From assembly GCA_013002535.1 (NCBI GenBank), contig JABDJK010000101.1, forward strand, positions 1 through 64,000: a stretch of DNA of 64,000 nucleotides, given 5' to 3'. Position 1 is the first letter of the stretch. Each line of letters starts with the position of its first letter. This DNA comes from Hyphococcus sp. GTDB taxonomy: Bacteria > Pseudomonadota > Alphaproteobacteria > Caulobacterales > Parvularculaceae. A program made the translations under genes and the position numbers. This document shows, piece after piece, positions 44,813 through 54,532 of the stretch. Under the pieces are notes generated by a model, which was not told the DNA's origin, ran no database searches, and saw only the letters and a program-made list of their open reading frames with translations.

Positions 44813-46929
44813 GCGCGGCGCCTCTTCGTTGCAGCATCTCGCATTCCGGCCCGGCGCCGAGCCTTGCGCATTTTTGCGGCGCGATCGTTCGCACCAGGCG
44901 TTTTTGACCCGCCAACGAGCGCTAAGGCGCGATCAGCCAGTTGTTTTAAGGTTCCACTTTCGAATAGCGCCACCAAGTCCATTTCCACGCCCAATTCATC
45001 CGCCAAAGCGGCATGAATTCTGACCAAATGAATGGATTTGCCGCCAAGGTCATGAAATGCATCATTTGCGCCAATCGGGGACACATTAAGAATTCGCTCC
45101 CAAATGTCTGCGATTTGCGTCTCCAGACCCGTCGCCGGCGACACAAATGGCGTTGTCAGATCAGGCCGCTTCCGGAAATTGGCGTTGATCGCCCGGAGGA
45201 CATCCTGCGCGGTCGTTAAGCGGGTTGCGACGAATTCAATGCTGGCGCTGTCTGAATCAATAAAGCCCGTTCGGGCAGACTTCTTGGCTGAATGTGTTGG
45301 CGCGGAGCTAGCGTCGACGGGCGGTTTTGCCTCGGCCGGCTCAAATTTGAAACTTGTTGCCCGTTCAATCGGGATGACCACGACGCCAGAACCTTCAATG
45401 CTCGATTGCGCCGCTTCCTGCAGGAATTTCTTCGCCGGTTCATTTCTTGGGCCATCAGCGTAAGAGAACTCAATTTTGCGGGCGCCACTTTCCAGTGCGC
45501 CGTTTGCAATGTGAGCGAGCATCTTGTGCTCAACGCCGCGACCGAGCGCGCGGCAGCTTAACATGAAGAAATCGACGGTTATTCGATCGGATTCTTGCGT
45601 CGATCCAATAAGCCCCACAAAACCATAATCTCCAAAGCGGTCAGCTACACGAACGCCGGTCAAATAGCTGTGCGGATTGCGCAGGCCAAGTCTTAGTTCT
45701 CGTTCATCCATGCGATTGAGGTTGATGTTGAATTGGTTGGTGCGTTTGGTCAGTTGCGACGCCCGAGTGATTGTCGACTCATCGACCGGAAAAAATTCAA
45801 TGGAAAGCTCCAGTTCCTCAATGAATTTCGCATATGACGCCGCACACTTTTCCGCGCCACCCCTCTTGGCGTCGTCGCGATACATTTGTGCGCGGCGTTG
45901 GTCTTCGCTTGTTGTCTTGGCAATATCGAAAGGCCAAAAGTTATTGACGAACGCCAATTTTTCAGCGGCGCCTTCCGGGATTTGAACGCTGGTAGTTCCC
46001 GGGCACGCTGAGCGCACCTCTGCTATTTCAAGCGGATTGTCATCAATGAATACGATGGCGTCAGCGCCAATATTAAACTCGCCAGCCAGCGCTTGGATAT
46101 TTTCAGATTTTGGGCGCCAGTTTATTTTGTTTTTCATCGTATCGGAGAGACACAACGGGAAATCTTCGCGATGCTCAAAAAGCGCTTCGACGTCGCGTTC
46201 CCGGTTTTTGCTGACGATAGACACCATTCGTCCGGATTGGACTTGCCGTTTCAATTCTTTTTGCAGCGCCATTGCGCCTTGATCGGCCTCAACGCCGTCA
46301 ACGCCGGCTTCACCGAGAACCCCGCGCCAAAGCGTATTGTCGCCATCGACGGCGAACAATTTTCGCGGCGGTGTTCGTTTTGAAAAATGACGCCGGGCAA
46401 CCGCACTGCCCATCGCCGCGAAAGCTTCCATTGTGTAAGGCACATGCGCGGTGTGGTCAGCGCGAGCATCAAATGGCGAATTTACATCGTAAAGTTCGAA
46501 TGCGGTTTCACAGGCAAAAACAACTACGTGACCCGACTTTGCCGCGTGCTCCAAAAACAAATTATTTGCGCGCAAAGCAAATTCCCGTTCAATTCTCTGC
46601 GGGCAAAGATATACCGCGACGGGGCCCTTATCGCTGAAATTGAAAATGTGATCAGCTAGGTCTTGCGCGGCTTTGTCATATGCGTCAGCGGAGCCGGAAG
46701 CATCGACAATATCCGACCAGCGGATAAACAAATTTCGGTCCGCGCCCGCCGCTCGATGGTATTCGCTTGCCGGAATGGTCAACAGTTGGTGCAATTGCGC
46801 GTATGGCCCAAGCGCAACATGAACAGGCCAGGAGAACATAGATGCGTAATAATCAAGTACCTCAACGATCGGATCGACCGTAAAAGTCGCCGCAACAAAT
46901 ATCGTATCGCTGAGGTTTTTTTCAGTCAT
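44809..46929 (-). CDS. FkbH-like glyceryl-loading protein with C-terminal carrier domain
   Basis: The 706-residue protein is of the FkbH type. These proteins take D-1,3-bisphosphoglycerate, remove phosphate and load a glyceryl group on a carrier. The HAD core has the nucleophile motif VDGDNTLW (Asp195/Asp197) and FIDDNPLE near 294-301. A GNAT-like region follows (about 385-530; QFNINLNR, ALGRGVEHKML). A carrier domain closes the protein (about 600-690, DLGGKSIHLV). The segment usually written CSKN in this family (from memory) reads VSKN here at 239-242. No FkbG/I/K partners (methoxymalonyl pathway) are present, so a glyceryl starter is more likely than a methoxymalonyl extender. Confidence 0.88.
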   Translation of the reverse strand: MTEKNLSDTIFVAATFTVDPIVEVLDYYASMFSWPVHVALGPYAQLHQLLTIPASEYHRAAGADRNLFIRWSDIVDASGSADAYDKAAQDLADHIFNFSDKGPVAVYLCPQRIEREFALRANNLFLEHAAKSGHVVVFACETAFELYDVNSPFDARADHTAHVPYTMEAFAAMGSAVARRHFSKRTPPRKLFAVDGDNTLWRGVLGEAGVDGVEADQGAMALQKELKRQVQSGRMVSIVSKNRERDVEALFEHREDFPLCLSDTMKNKINWRPKSENIQALAGEFNIGADAIVFIDDNPLEIAEVRSACPGTTSVQIPEGAAEKLAFVNNFWPFDIAKTTSEDQRRAQMYRDDAKRGGAEKCAASYAKFIEELELSIEFFPVDESTITRASQLTKRTNQFNINLNRMDERELRLGLRNPHSYLTGVRVADRFGDYGFVGLIGSTQESDRITVDFFMLSCRALGRGVEHKMLAHIANGALESGARKIEFSYADGPRNEPAKKFLQEAAQSSIEGSGVVVIPIERATSFKFEPAEAKPPVDASSAPTHSAKKSARTGFIDSDSASIEFVATRLTTAQDVLRAINANFRKRPDLTTPFVSPATGLETQIADIWERILNVSPIGANDAFHDLGGKSIHLVRIHAALADELGVEMDLVALFESGTLKQLADRALALVGGSKTPGANDRAAKMRKARRRAGMRDAATKRRRA

Positions 46930-47037
46930 CGCGCCGAATTCTTACGGGTTCGCCTATATCGCTTGCATAGCTTTCTTCTTACGCAAAGAACGTGGAATTT
47001 AGCTAAACGCGCCCGCGTTAAGTATTCGTCAGTAAAT

Positions 47038-47802
47038 TCACGGAATCCAGCGAAAATGCCGATAATCCGGCGAGGAATTTCCTGTTGCAATGGCGGCGAT
47101 GAAATTTTCCGCCGGCGTGAATGATCTCAATCTCCAGCGCATTATGCGCTCAAGTTCATTCCTACCCCCAAGGATCGCGGGCTCACGCCCGGGGGCCAGG
47201 ACGACATCAAAGTCGGCCAACGGCGCTGACAACCCCTGCCCGGCGGCCTTTACGACCGCCTCTTTCCGCGTCCAGCAATTGTAGAACGCTTCCAGCTGGG
47301 CGCCTTCGGGAAGCTGCTCAAGCTGAATAAGTTCGCGGCGCGAGAAATTCAATTTGGCAACGTCCACCAAATCGCGCGCGTCGCGCAGCTCTTCAATATC
47401 AATACCGAGCACACCGTCTTCCGCAACACACAGCAATCCACGCTCACCGCTCCGCGAGTGATTGAAGGTGATCCCGGCTTTGCTTGGATGGATTTCGGGG
47501 CGCCCGAACTCGTTTTCGTGAAATACAATCTCCGCAGGTTTTGTTCCCTCATAACCAGCCAATATCGTGCGAATAGCGTTTCGCGCGGCGATGAACCGGC
47601 GTCGGTCGCGCGCAAAACGAAAACGATTGGCGCGCTGGATTTCATCGTCGCGCAGGGCCGCGATATCTTCCGGCAGGCGGTCCAGATTGAGCAACCAACA
47701 ATCGATTGTTCGCGCCGGCAAATCGATCGCACCGACAAGTTTCATCGGCTCCCATTGTTGAATCTGCTCGTTCATTGTTAGCGCCATTTTCCATTGTTCC
47801 AT
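47038..47802 (-). CDS. 4'-Phosphopantetheinyl transferase (Sfp type)
   Basis: The 254-residue enzyme transfers phosphopantetheine from CoA to carrier-domain serines and would activate the four carrier domains encoded downstream. The magnesium motif LGIDIEELRDARD (near residue 128) and the second motif FYNCWTRKEAVVKAAGQGLS (near 172) are both intact. The start is uncertain; besides the ATG at 47802 there are in-frame ATGs at 47787, 47775 and 47745, none with a clear ribosome site. It is the first minus-strand gene of the cluster and is separated from the FkbH-like gene by 107 bases, enough for an extra promoter. Confidence 0.9.
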   Translation of the reverse strand: MEQWKMALTMNEQIQQWEPMKLVGAIDLPARTIDCWLLNLDRLPEDIAALRDDEIQRANRFRFARDRRRFIAARNAIRTILAGYEGTKPAEIVFHENEFGRPEIHPSKAGITFNHSRSGERGLLCVAEDGVLGIDIEELRDARDLVDVAKLNFSRRELIQLEQLPEGAQLEAFYNCWTRKEAVVKAAGQGLSAPLADFDVVLAPGREPAILGGRNELERIMRWRLRSFTPAENFIAAIATGNSSPDYRHFRWIP

Positions 47803-48135
47803 CGGTTGAACCGAAACTATGCCGCGACGAATTGAATTCTATTCTAACGTCGAAAAACAGCCGTTTCTTCGATAGCTTTGCCATGATGAATAAGTTTCAC
47901 GGAAGCAAACTAGATGAGTCGTTCGCAATAGTCGCCAAACCGCAGAAATTGCGGCTTTCGGCCCCTAGCTATGATCCGTCAAAAGTATGAGATTGAGAAA
48001 CGGGCGCCTGGGTAAATTTGGATCTTGAGCCGGCGCACCAAGACTAACGGGGCCTAAAATTTAACACAGATAAAATGGCCCTTGTCGCGCACTCCGCGCG
48101 CATCCACTTGTTCGGCGTTGAAAAGGGCGCACATT
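47803..48135. other. Divergent control region between PKS-NRPS cluster and RND genes
   Basis: No gene is supported here. The stretch must hold the promoter(s) of the minus-strand cluster and of the plus-strand RND genes. A small CCGCA/TGCGG hairpin lies near 47950. I found no clear operator for the MarR regulator at 52581. Confidence 0.6.
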
Positions 48136-49386
48136 ATGTCTTTACCTCTGAATTTATCAAAACCCAAAGACCTTGGTCTCGCCGTGCGACGGCTGGTGGT
48201 TTTCGCGCTGCCGGCGCTGCTGATCGTCGGCGCCATCGGTTTCAACGTCGTATCCGGGATGATGCAGGAAAAGCCGGAAGAATCGGAAGATGAAATTAAG
48301 GCTACGCCAGTCGTTGTCGCAGAAGCGGTGTCCGACTCGGTACGATTGACTGTGAGCGCACAGGGCGAAGCAACGCCGCGAAAAGAAATTGACCTATCGC
48401 CGCAAATTGCCGGCCGGATTTCCTATATCTCACCAGACTTCATTGAAGGCGGCTCCTTCGAGAAAGACGAGGTCTTGTTGCGAATTGAGCCTGCCGAATA
48501 CGAATTTCGCGTCGTGCAAGCGCGCGCGAATGTCGCTCGGGCGAAAAGCCGTTACGCGAGCGAAAAAGCGGAAACAGACATCGCCCGTAAGGACTGGGCG
48601 GAACTGGGCGAAGGCGAAGGCTCCGCCCTGGCATTGCGCGAGCCGCAAATGGCGGAAGCCGCAGCACAACTTGCCTCAGCACGCGCGGCGCTAAAAGAAG
48701 CCGAGTTGCAGTTGGAGCGGACAGTCATCACGGCGCCATTCAAAGGGCGCGTTCAAGCAAAATCAGTTGATGTTGGCGAATTTGTTTCCCCTGGTGAAAC
48801 AGTTGGGGAAATATTCGCAACGGACCTTATGCAAGTGGCCCTGCCGCTGACCGACCACGAACTCGGCCAGCTTGGACTGCAAGTTGGTTTTCGCGAAACT
48901 GAAAACGATCTCGGGCCAAGCGTAACGTTTTCTGCGCTTGTTGCGGGAACGCCGCGCGAATGGCGTGGCCGTATCACCAGAACTGACGGCAGCTATGACC
49001 GCCAGACACGCGTAATTTTCGCTTATGCCGAGGTAGAAGACCCCTATGGCGCCGGCGCCGACAACGGCGCGCCGCTCGCCGCGGGGCTATTCGTTTCCGC
49101 CAGAATAAACGGCCGGCAAATCGATAATGCCGTCACCGTGCCGCGCACCGCGCTTCGCGGCGAAAGCGAAGTCTTTGTCGCAACAGCCGATGACACGCTC
49201 GACATTCGCGAAGTCGCGGTTGCAAGCTCAAACAGAACGCAAGTGGTGCTAACCGGCGGAGTCGATGCAGGCGAGCGCGTAATCATCTCTCCCGTGCGAG
49301 GCGCCGCCCAAGGCATCCAACTCGCTGTTGCCGGCGATGAAGATGATACTGGCGGCGGTACGACTGTCGCTGAAGTGACCAATTAG
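48136..49386 (+). CDS. RND efflux periplasmic adaptor (HlyD/MFP family)
   Basis: The 416-residue protein is the periplasmic adaptor of a tripartite RND pump. It has an N-terminal membrane anchor (about 14-40), lipoyl halves (VSAQGEATPRKEIDLSPQIAG and VITAPFKGRVQAKSVDVGEF), an alpha-hairpin between them (about 130-200) and a beta-barrel domain. The start is the ATG at 48136 with AAAAGGG about 9 bases upstream; the open frame begins 18 codons earlier but lacks the normal N-terminus. The permease gene follows after 11 bases. No outer-membrane factor gene is nearby, so a shared TolC-type channel would be needed. Confidence 0.9.
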   Translation: MSLPLNLSKPKDLGLAVRRLVVFALPALLIVGAIGFNVVSGMMQEKPEESEDEIKATPVVVAEAVSDSVRLTVSAQGEATPRKEIDLSPQIAGRISYISPDFIEGGSFEKDEVLLRIEPAEYEFRVVQARANVARAKSRYASEKAETDIARKDWAELGEGEGSALALREPQMAEAAAQLASARAALKEAELQLERTVITAPFKGRVQAKSVDVGEFVSPGETVGEIFATDLMQVALPLTDHELGQLGLQVGFRETENDLGPSVTFSALVAGTPREWRGRITRTDGSYDRQTRVIFAYAEVEDPYGAGADNGAPLAAGLFVSARINGRQIDNAVTVPRTALRGESEVFVATADDTLDIREVAVASSNRTQVVLTGGVDAGERVIISPVRGAAQGIQLAVAGDEDDTGGGTTVAEVTN

Positions 49387-49397
49387 GAACACAGATC

Positions 49398-52300
49398 ATG
49401 AACGGTGTAATTAGCTGGTGGGCAAACAATAAAGTCGCAGCAAACCTGTTGATGGTTGGCATACTCATCGGCGGGATCATCGGGTTCTTCCGAATTGAGC
49501 GCGAACTGGACCCGTTCGTTGAATTTCCGGGCGCAGAAGTCACGGTGCAGTGGCTTGGCGCCTCACCACAAGATATCGAAGAACAAGTTGTTGTCCGGCT
49601 GGAAGAAGCCGTCAGCCGCGTCGAAGGCATAAGGCAGCTTTGGTCTGTTTCAAACGAAAGCAATGGCCGCGTCGTTATCATTGGCGACGAAGATCTGGAC
49701 GAAGCCGCTTTCCTTCAGGATATCAAACGGGAAGTTGATTCCATCAGCACGTTTCCATCGGCAGCCGAGCCGCCGCAAATGCGGCTCTTCAGAAGCCAAA
49801 GCGAGCTGATGCGCATTGCCGTGCGCGGCGATGTCGATGAGCGGGTATTGAAACGATATGCTGAAAGAATACGCCGTGAAATTGCATTATTACCGAGCGT
49901 CCCATCAGTCGAGTTATTCGGCGTTCGCGACGAAGAAGTCTCAATTGAGGTCTCCGAAGAATCCCTTCGCCGTTATGGGCTGACTTTTTCCGATATTGTA
50001 GACGCTATCCGCGGCACATCCGTCAATATCTCTGCAGGTAATGTACGAACGGACCTTGGCGACATGCAATTGCGCACGCGCAAACTTGCCGATTCAACTC
50101 AAGATTTTGAAGACATCATTATTCGCCAGACCGGAAATGGCGCGCTCGTCCGCTTGTCAGATATTGCAACCGTCAAAGACGGCTTTGAGGAGGTAAACCT
50201 TCTGGCAACGGTGAACGGTGAACACACCATCCTTGTGCAAGTGATGAGCGGCCCGCAAACAGATATCGTCAAAATCTCAAATGAAGTCAGCGAATATATC
50301 GAAAAGGCGCAGCCTGATGCGCCGCCGGGCATCACCCTTACGCTTTGGGAAGATCAGGCGGAAACCTATAATGGGCGCATCGGCACCATCGGATCGAATT
50401 TCGCCACCGGATTGATCCTCGTCTTGATCATGCTGCTCTTGTTCCTTCGGCCGATCATAGCTTTCTGGGTATCCATCGGGATTGCAGTCGCGTTTGCCGG
50501 CGGCATGGCGTTCCTGCCCATGAATGATGTTTCCTTCAATATGATTTCGAGCTTCGCGTTCCTATTAGTGATCGGGGTCATCGTTGATGACGCCATCATT
50601 GTCGGTGAGGCGATACACTCGAAGGTCGAGGAAGGAATGACAAATGTCGACGCCGCGATCAGCGGAACGAAAATGGTCGTCATGCCGGTTGTGTTCGCCG
50701 TTCTAACGACAATGATATTTTTTGCGCCATGGATGTTTGTTGGCGGCGGGACTGCTGAATTCACGCGATCAATTTCGCTGGTTGTAATCTTCGCGCTGAC
50801 ATTTTCACTTGTTGAATCATTGTTGATCCTTCCGGCTCACCTGTCGCATCTGAAACCAGTCAATCCGAAAAATAAATTCCTGCGGATGCAGGCGCGCATT
50901 GCCGACAGTGTTGTCTGGTTCTCTCGAAACTATTACCGCCCGGCGATCCAATGGGCTGTTCGCAAACGCTACCTTACGGCGAGCGCCTTCATCGCCATCA
51001 TGATCGTATGCGTAGGATTTTTAGCAAATGGCGTTGTGAAATCTGTATTCTTCCCCGAAATTGAATCCGATCAGATCGATATCACGGTCAATCTGCCGCA
51101 AGGCACGCCCTATGCGCGCACCCTGGAAGTCCTGAAACAGATCCAAGTTGCTGAAAAAGCGCTTGTTGACGAAGTCAATGCGTCCACCGACGGCGAAGGC
51201 GAACTGATCGAGAATTGGTACACGCGCTCACGTGATAATCAGGTTCTGGCGCTTGTGAAACTCGTTCCGCCGGAGACACGTACGCTCACCGCAAAAGAAA
51301 CTGCGGAACGATTGCGCGCGTTAATCGGCGATATTCCGGACGCCGAAACTATTTCAGTTGAATATCAAGGCGGCGGCAATGGCCCGCCCATTGAATATGT
51401 TTTGAATTCCAAGGATCTGGAAGCGCTGAACGCCGCCGCCGACGATCTTATGGACAAGCTCAGAAGTTTTGAGGGCGTCTACAACGTCGTCAATGATACG
51501 CAGTCGGCGACTGACGAAATCCAGTTTGAACTGAAAGAAGGCGCCGAGGCGCTTGGCGTAACGACGGCGGATGTCGCAAGACAAGTGCGCCAGGGCTATT
51601 ATGGTGAAGAAGTGCAACGCCTGCCCCGTGACGGCGAAGATGTTCGCGTCTTTGTTCGCTATCCACGTTCAGATCGCGAGTCATTAGATCACTTACGCAA
51701 CATGCGCATCCGTACGCAAGACGGCCGCGAGCTACCGCTCTATACTGTTGCTGACATAAACTTTGCTGACGGCATTACGCAGATCTTGCGCCGTGAACGT
51801 CAACGCGCTGTCATTGTTAGCGCCGAGGTCGCCTCTGAGCGGATAAACGAAATTCGCGAAGCCTTGTCGGAAGACTTCTTTGAAGAGTTCGACCAACGTC
51901 ACCCGACAGTGACGCGCGGCAATATCGGCCGGGCCCAAGGTCAGGCGGAATTCATGGAAGAAATCCTGACCCTCGTGATCATCGCTATCGGTGTCGCCTA
52001 TTTCCTCGTTGCCGTTGCGTTCAAATCATATTTTGAGCCAATGCTGATTTTATTCGCGGCGATACCGTTTTGTTTCGCAGGCGCAATAATCGGGCACCTC
52101 GTCATGGGCGTATCATTCTCGCTATTCTCCTATCTTGGGATGATGGCCGCCGCCGGCGTCGCAGTGAACGACAATCTTGTCCTAATCGACTACATCAACC
52201 GCCTTCGCGCCAAAGGTCTCGACGGCGCGCAAGCGCTTGTCGAAGCGGGAACGAAACGCTTCCGCCCGATATTGCTCACCTCACTGACGACTTTCGTCGG

Positions 52301-52550
52301 CCTGTTGCCGCTGATGATGGAGAAATCCATACAAGCGCAGTTCCTGGTGCCAATCGGGGTTGGGTTGTCGTTCGGCGTCTTGTTCGCGCTGTTCGTGACA
52401 TTATTCCTGGTGCCGGCGCTCTATGCCATCGGCGCCGATATTAGGCGTTTCTTCATTTACATGTTCACAGCAAAACGTCAGCCGAACTTCTCGGATTGTC
52501 TTGATGATGACTATCCAAGCGGAACGCCGGTTCCCGTACCGGCGGAATAA
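49398..52550 (+). CDS. RND efflux pump inner-membrane permease
   Basis: The 1050-residue protein is a full-length RND permease with 12 expected membrane spans and two large periplasmic loops. TM4 contains the proton-relay pair in FLLVIGVIVDDAIIVGEAI, and TM10 contains GVAVNDNLVLIDYINR. It resembles the HAE-1-like branch used by drug and lipid exporters, but the substrate is unknown. It is translated with the adaptor gene. Because it sits directly beside the PKS-NRPS cluster, it could export the product or confer self-resistance (inference); the MOP flippase is a rival candidate. It ends 30 bases from the convergent MarR gene. Confidence 0.93.
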   Translation: MNGVISWWANNKVAANLLMVGILIGGIIGFFRIERELDPFVEFPGAEVTVQWLGASPQDIEEQVVVRLEEAVSRVEGIRQLWSVSNESNGRVVIIGDEDLDEAAFLQDIKREVDSISTFPSAAEPPQMRLFRSQSELMRIAVRGDVDERVLKRYAERIRREIALLPSVPSVELFGVRDEEVSIEVSEESLRRYGLTFSDIVDAIRGTSVNISAGNVRTDLGDMQLRTRKLADSTQDFEDIIIRQTGNGALVRLSDIATVKDGFEEVNLLATVNGEHTILVQVMSGPQTDIVKISNEVSEYIEKAQPDAPPGITLTLWEDQAETYNGRIGTIGSNFATGLILVLIMLLLFLRPIIAFWVSIGIAVAFAGGMAFLPMNDVSFNMISSFAFLLVIGVIVDDAIIVGEAIHSKVEEGMTNVDAAISGTKMVVMPVVFAVLTTMIFFAPWMFVGGGTAEFTRSISLVVIFALTFSLVESLLILPAHLSHLKPVNPKNKFLRMQARIADSVVWFSRNYYRPAIQWAVRKRYLTASAFIAIMIVCVGFLANGVVKSVFFPEIESDQIDITVNLPQGTPYARTLEVLKQIQVAEKALVDEVNASTDGEGELIENWYTRSRDNQVLALVKLVPPETRTLTAKETAERLRALIGDIPDAETISVEYQGGGNGPPIEYVLNSKDLEALNAAADDLMDKLRSFEGVYNVVNDTQSATDEIQFELKEGAEALGVTTADVARQVRQGYYGEEVQRLPRDGEDVRVFVRYPRSDRESLDHLRNMRIRTQDGRELPLYTVADINFADGITQILRRERQRAVIVSAEVASERINEIREALSEDFFEEFDQRHPTVTRGNIGRAQGQAEFMEEILTLVIIAIGVAYFLVAVAFKSYFEPMLILFAAIPFCFAGAIIGHLVMGVSFSLFSYLGMMAAAGVAVNDNLVLIDYINRLRAKGLDGAQALVEAGTKRFRPILLTSLTTFVGLLPLMMEKSIQAQFLVPIGVGLSFGVLFALFVTLFLVPALYAIGADIRRFFIYMFTAKRQPNFSDCLDDDYPSGTPVPVPAE

Positions 52551-52580
52551 TCCGGCGTAATAAATTTAGCGGAAAAGAAA

Positions 52581-52937
52581 CTACCCGTAGAGTGCGGCGG
52601 GCGATGTTTGCTGGACGTTGTGCGCCTCAACCAAGCGGGCAAAGCGATCGATATAAACGGCGCCGTCCTGGGTCTTCTGTACAAGGACGATCCGTTTATC
52701 CTCGGGATCGCGAACGCGCTTGATGAAGCCGAGAATGGAAAGCGCATCAAGGGCGCGCGAGATCGCCGGCTTCGGCACATTCAAATCCTGCGCGAGCGCG
52801 CGAACTGTATGCGGTCCCTGACTGAGATACACCGTCAGCAAGATCGACCATTGCCGCATGGATAAATCCGGACCGTCATTTCGAACGGCGTCGCACATTA
52901 CTTCGCGCCAATTAGTTAGAAGATCGTTTGCCGGCAT
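52581..52937 (-). CDS. MarR-family transcriptional regulator
   Basis: The 118-residue protein has a winged helix-turn-helix (about 25-95). The recognition helix region VPKPAISRALDALSILGFI is followed by the wing RDPEDKRIVLVQKT, the DxR pattern typical of MarR. The flanking helices that form the dimer are short, so it is smaller than most members (about 140). MarR proteins usually release DNA on binding small ligands. It is convergent with the RND permease gene and may regulate it, but that is inference since no binding site was recognised. Confidence 0.85.
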   Translation of the reverse strand: MPANDLLTNWREVMCDAVRNDGPDLSMRQWSILLTVYLSQGPHTVRALAQDLNVPKPAISRALDALSILGFIKRVRDPEDKRIVLVQKTQDGAVYIDRFARLVEAHNVQQTSPAALYG

Positions 52938-53051
52938 GATCTGATTTCAACGTCCCTGCTGTTCCCAAGTTGTTATAATTGCAACTGTTCGCCCTTTGAG
53001 GGCAAGAGGGTAAAATTCTCATCTCGCACCGCATCAAATTTTTGAAAATCC

Positions 53052-54422
53052 TTACGCTGGGTAACGATTTGCGATGACTTCATAGACAGCGCGAATCGCT
53101 TGCGCCTCGCCGCCGGCGGGACGGCCCGGCGCCGGTTTTGGCCGCCACGCATAAAGATCGAAATGGATCCAATGGCAGTCTTTCGGCGTAAATCGGCGCA
53201 AAAATAACGCCGCAGTTATCGACCCCGCAAAACTGCCGCCGCCAATGTGACTGACGTCAGCGATCTGAGACGAAAGCATGGCATCGTAATTGTCCCAAAG
53301 CGGCATTCGCCAGACGGGGTCCGCAACGGCGTTGGATTGCGCCGCCAATTCGCCGGCGAGGTCGTCATCTTCGGTGTAGAAGGGGATCACCTCCGGGCCG
53401 AGCGCGACACGCGCAGCGCCGGTCAGTGTTGCAAGCGAGATCATCAATTCAGGATCATCTTCGCCGCCAAGCGCCAGCCCATCGCCAAGGATCAATCGTC
53501 CTTCGGCGTCAGTGTTGCCAATTTCAACAGACAGACCTTTGCGGCTCGAAAGCACATCGCTCGGCCGATAGGAATTACCGGCAACGGAATTTTCAACCGC
53601 CGGAACGATCACCCGCAATCGCAAATTCAGTTTCGCTGACATGATCATGCCCGCGAGCGCCAACGCATGGGCGGCGCCGCCCATGTCCTTTTTCATAAGC
53701 GACATGCCGGTCGCGCCCTTCATGTTGAGCCCGCCGGAATCAAACGTGACGCCCTTCCCGACCAGCGTCACTTTCGGCGCGTTTTCATCGCCCCATTTTA
53801 TGTCGATCAATCGCGGCCGCGCATCAGCGGCGCGTCCGACCGCATGCACCATGGGAAAATTTTCTTTAAGGAGATCGTCGCCAATAATGACATTGATTTT
53901 AGCGCCATGGTCTTGTGCGAGTTTGCGCGCTGCTTCCTCAAGCGCGGCCGGGTCCATGTCTTCGGCCGGCGTATTGACGAGATCGCGCACCTGGGCGACC
54001 GCTCCTGCGGCGCGCTCTGCGGCTGCAAGATCAGCATTTTTCGGCGCTACGAGGACGGCCGACGCCGCCTTGGCGGATTTATATCGGTCAAACCGGTAAC
54101 CGCCGATGGCCCATGCGAAAGCCGCTAACGTCGCTGCGGATTTGTCCATTTCTTCGGCGAAGAAATATTGCCCTTCGGTAAGTTTGTCCGATGCGGCCGC
54201 GGCAATCAGCGCATCCTTGCCGTCGCCGGCGCCGAGAAGCACGCCGTCATCGCCGACCAAAACTGACCCCGCATCGCCGCTGAAATCATTGAGACGCGCA
54301 AGCTCTTTCAAGGCTTTGGGCGCATCGCTCTCATCAAGAGCGCCGTCTTTTATGACATAAACTTTGCGCGCCGCTTCGGCGGCTACCGATGAATGCTCTG
54401 TTAAAAGTTCGTGTTGCATCAA
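53052..54422 (-). CDS. M17 leucyl aminopeptidase family protein
   Basis: The 456-residue protein is a cytosol-aminopeptidase-type dizinc exopeptidase that removes N-terminal residues from peptides. The catalytic domain (about 160-450) carries LVGKGVTFDSGGLNMKG (metal Lys and Asp) and EIGNTDAEGRLILGDGL (metal Asp/Glu and catalytic Arg). The N-terminal domain is short, as in the PepB-like group. The start may be the ATG at 54422 or the next one at 54419. It is divergent from the TPR lipoprotein gene. Nothing in the neighbourhood points to a special substrate. Confidence 0.92.
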   Translation of the reverse strand: MMQHELLTEHSSVAAEAARKVYVIKDGALDESDAPKALKELARLNDFSGDAGSVLVGDDGVLLGAGDGKDALIAAAASDKLTEGQYFFAEEMDKSAATLAAFAWAIGGYRFDRYKSAKAASAVLVAPKNADLAAAERAAGAVAQVRDLVNTPAEDMDPAALEEAARKLAQDHGAKINVIIGDDLLKENFPMVHAVGRAADARPRLIDIKWGDENAPKVTLVGKGVTFDSGGLNMKGATGMSLMKKDMGGAAHALALAGMIMSAKLNLRLRVIVPAVENSVAGNSYRPSDVLSSRKGLSVEIGNTDAEGRLILGDGLALGGEDDPELMISLATLTGAARVALGPEVIPFYTEDDDLAGELAAQSNAVADPVWRMPLWDNYDAMLSSQIADVSHIGGGSFAGSITAALFLRRFTPKDCHWIHFDLYAWRPKPAPGRPAGGEAQAIRAVYEVIANRYPA

Positions 54423-54532
54423 TATCCCGTTAACTTTCTAAATGGTTTGCACATTACGCTTACGGTTAAGCCTTTATTGAATTCCTTTGTGGATGATGCC
54501 CATGGAATTTCAATAATGATCGAGGCAAAATC

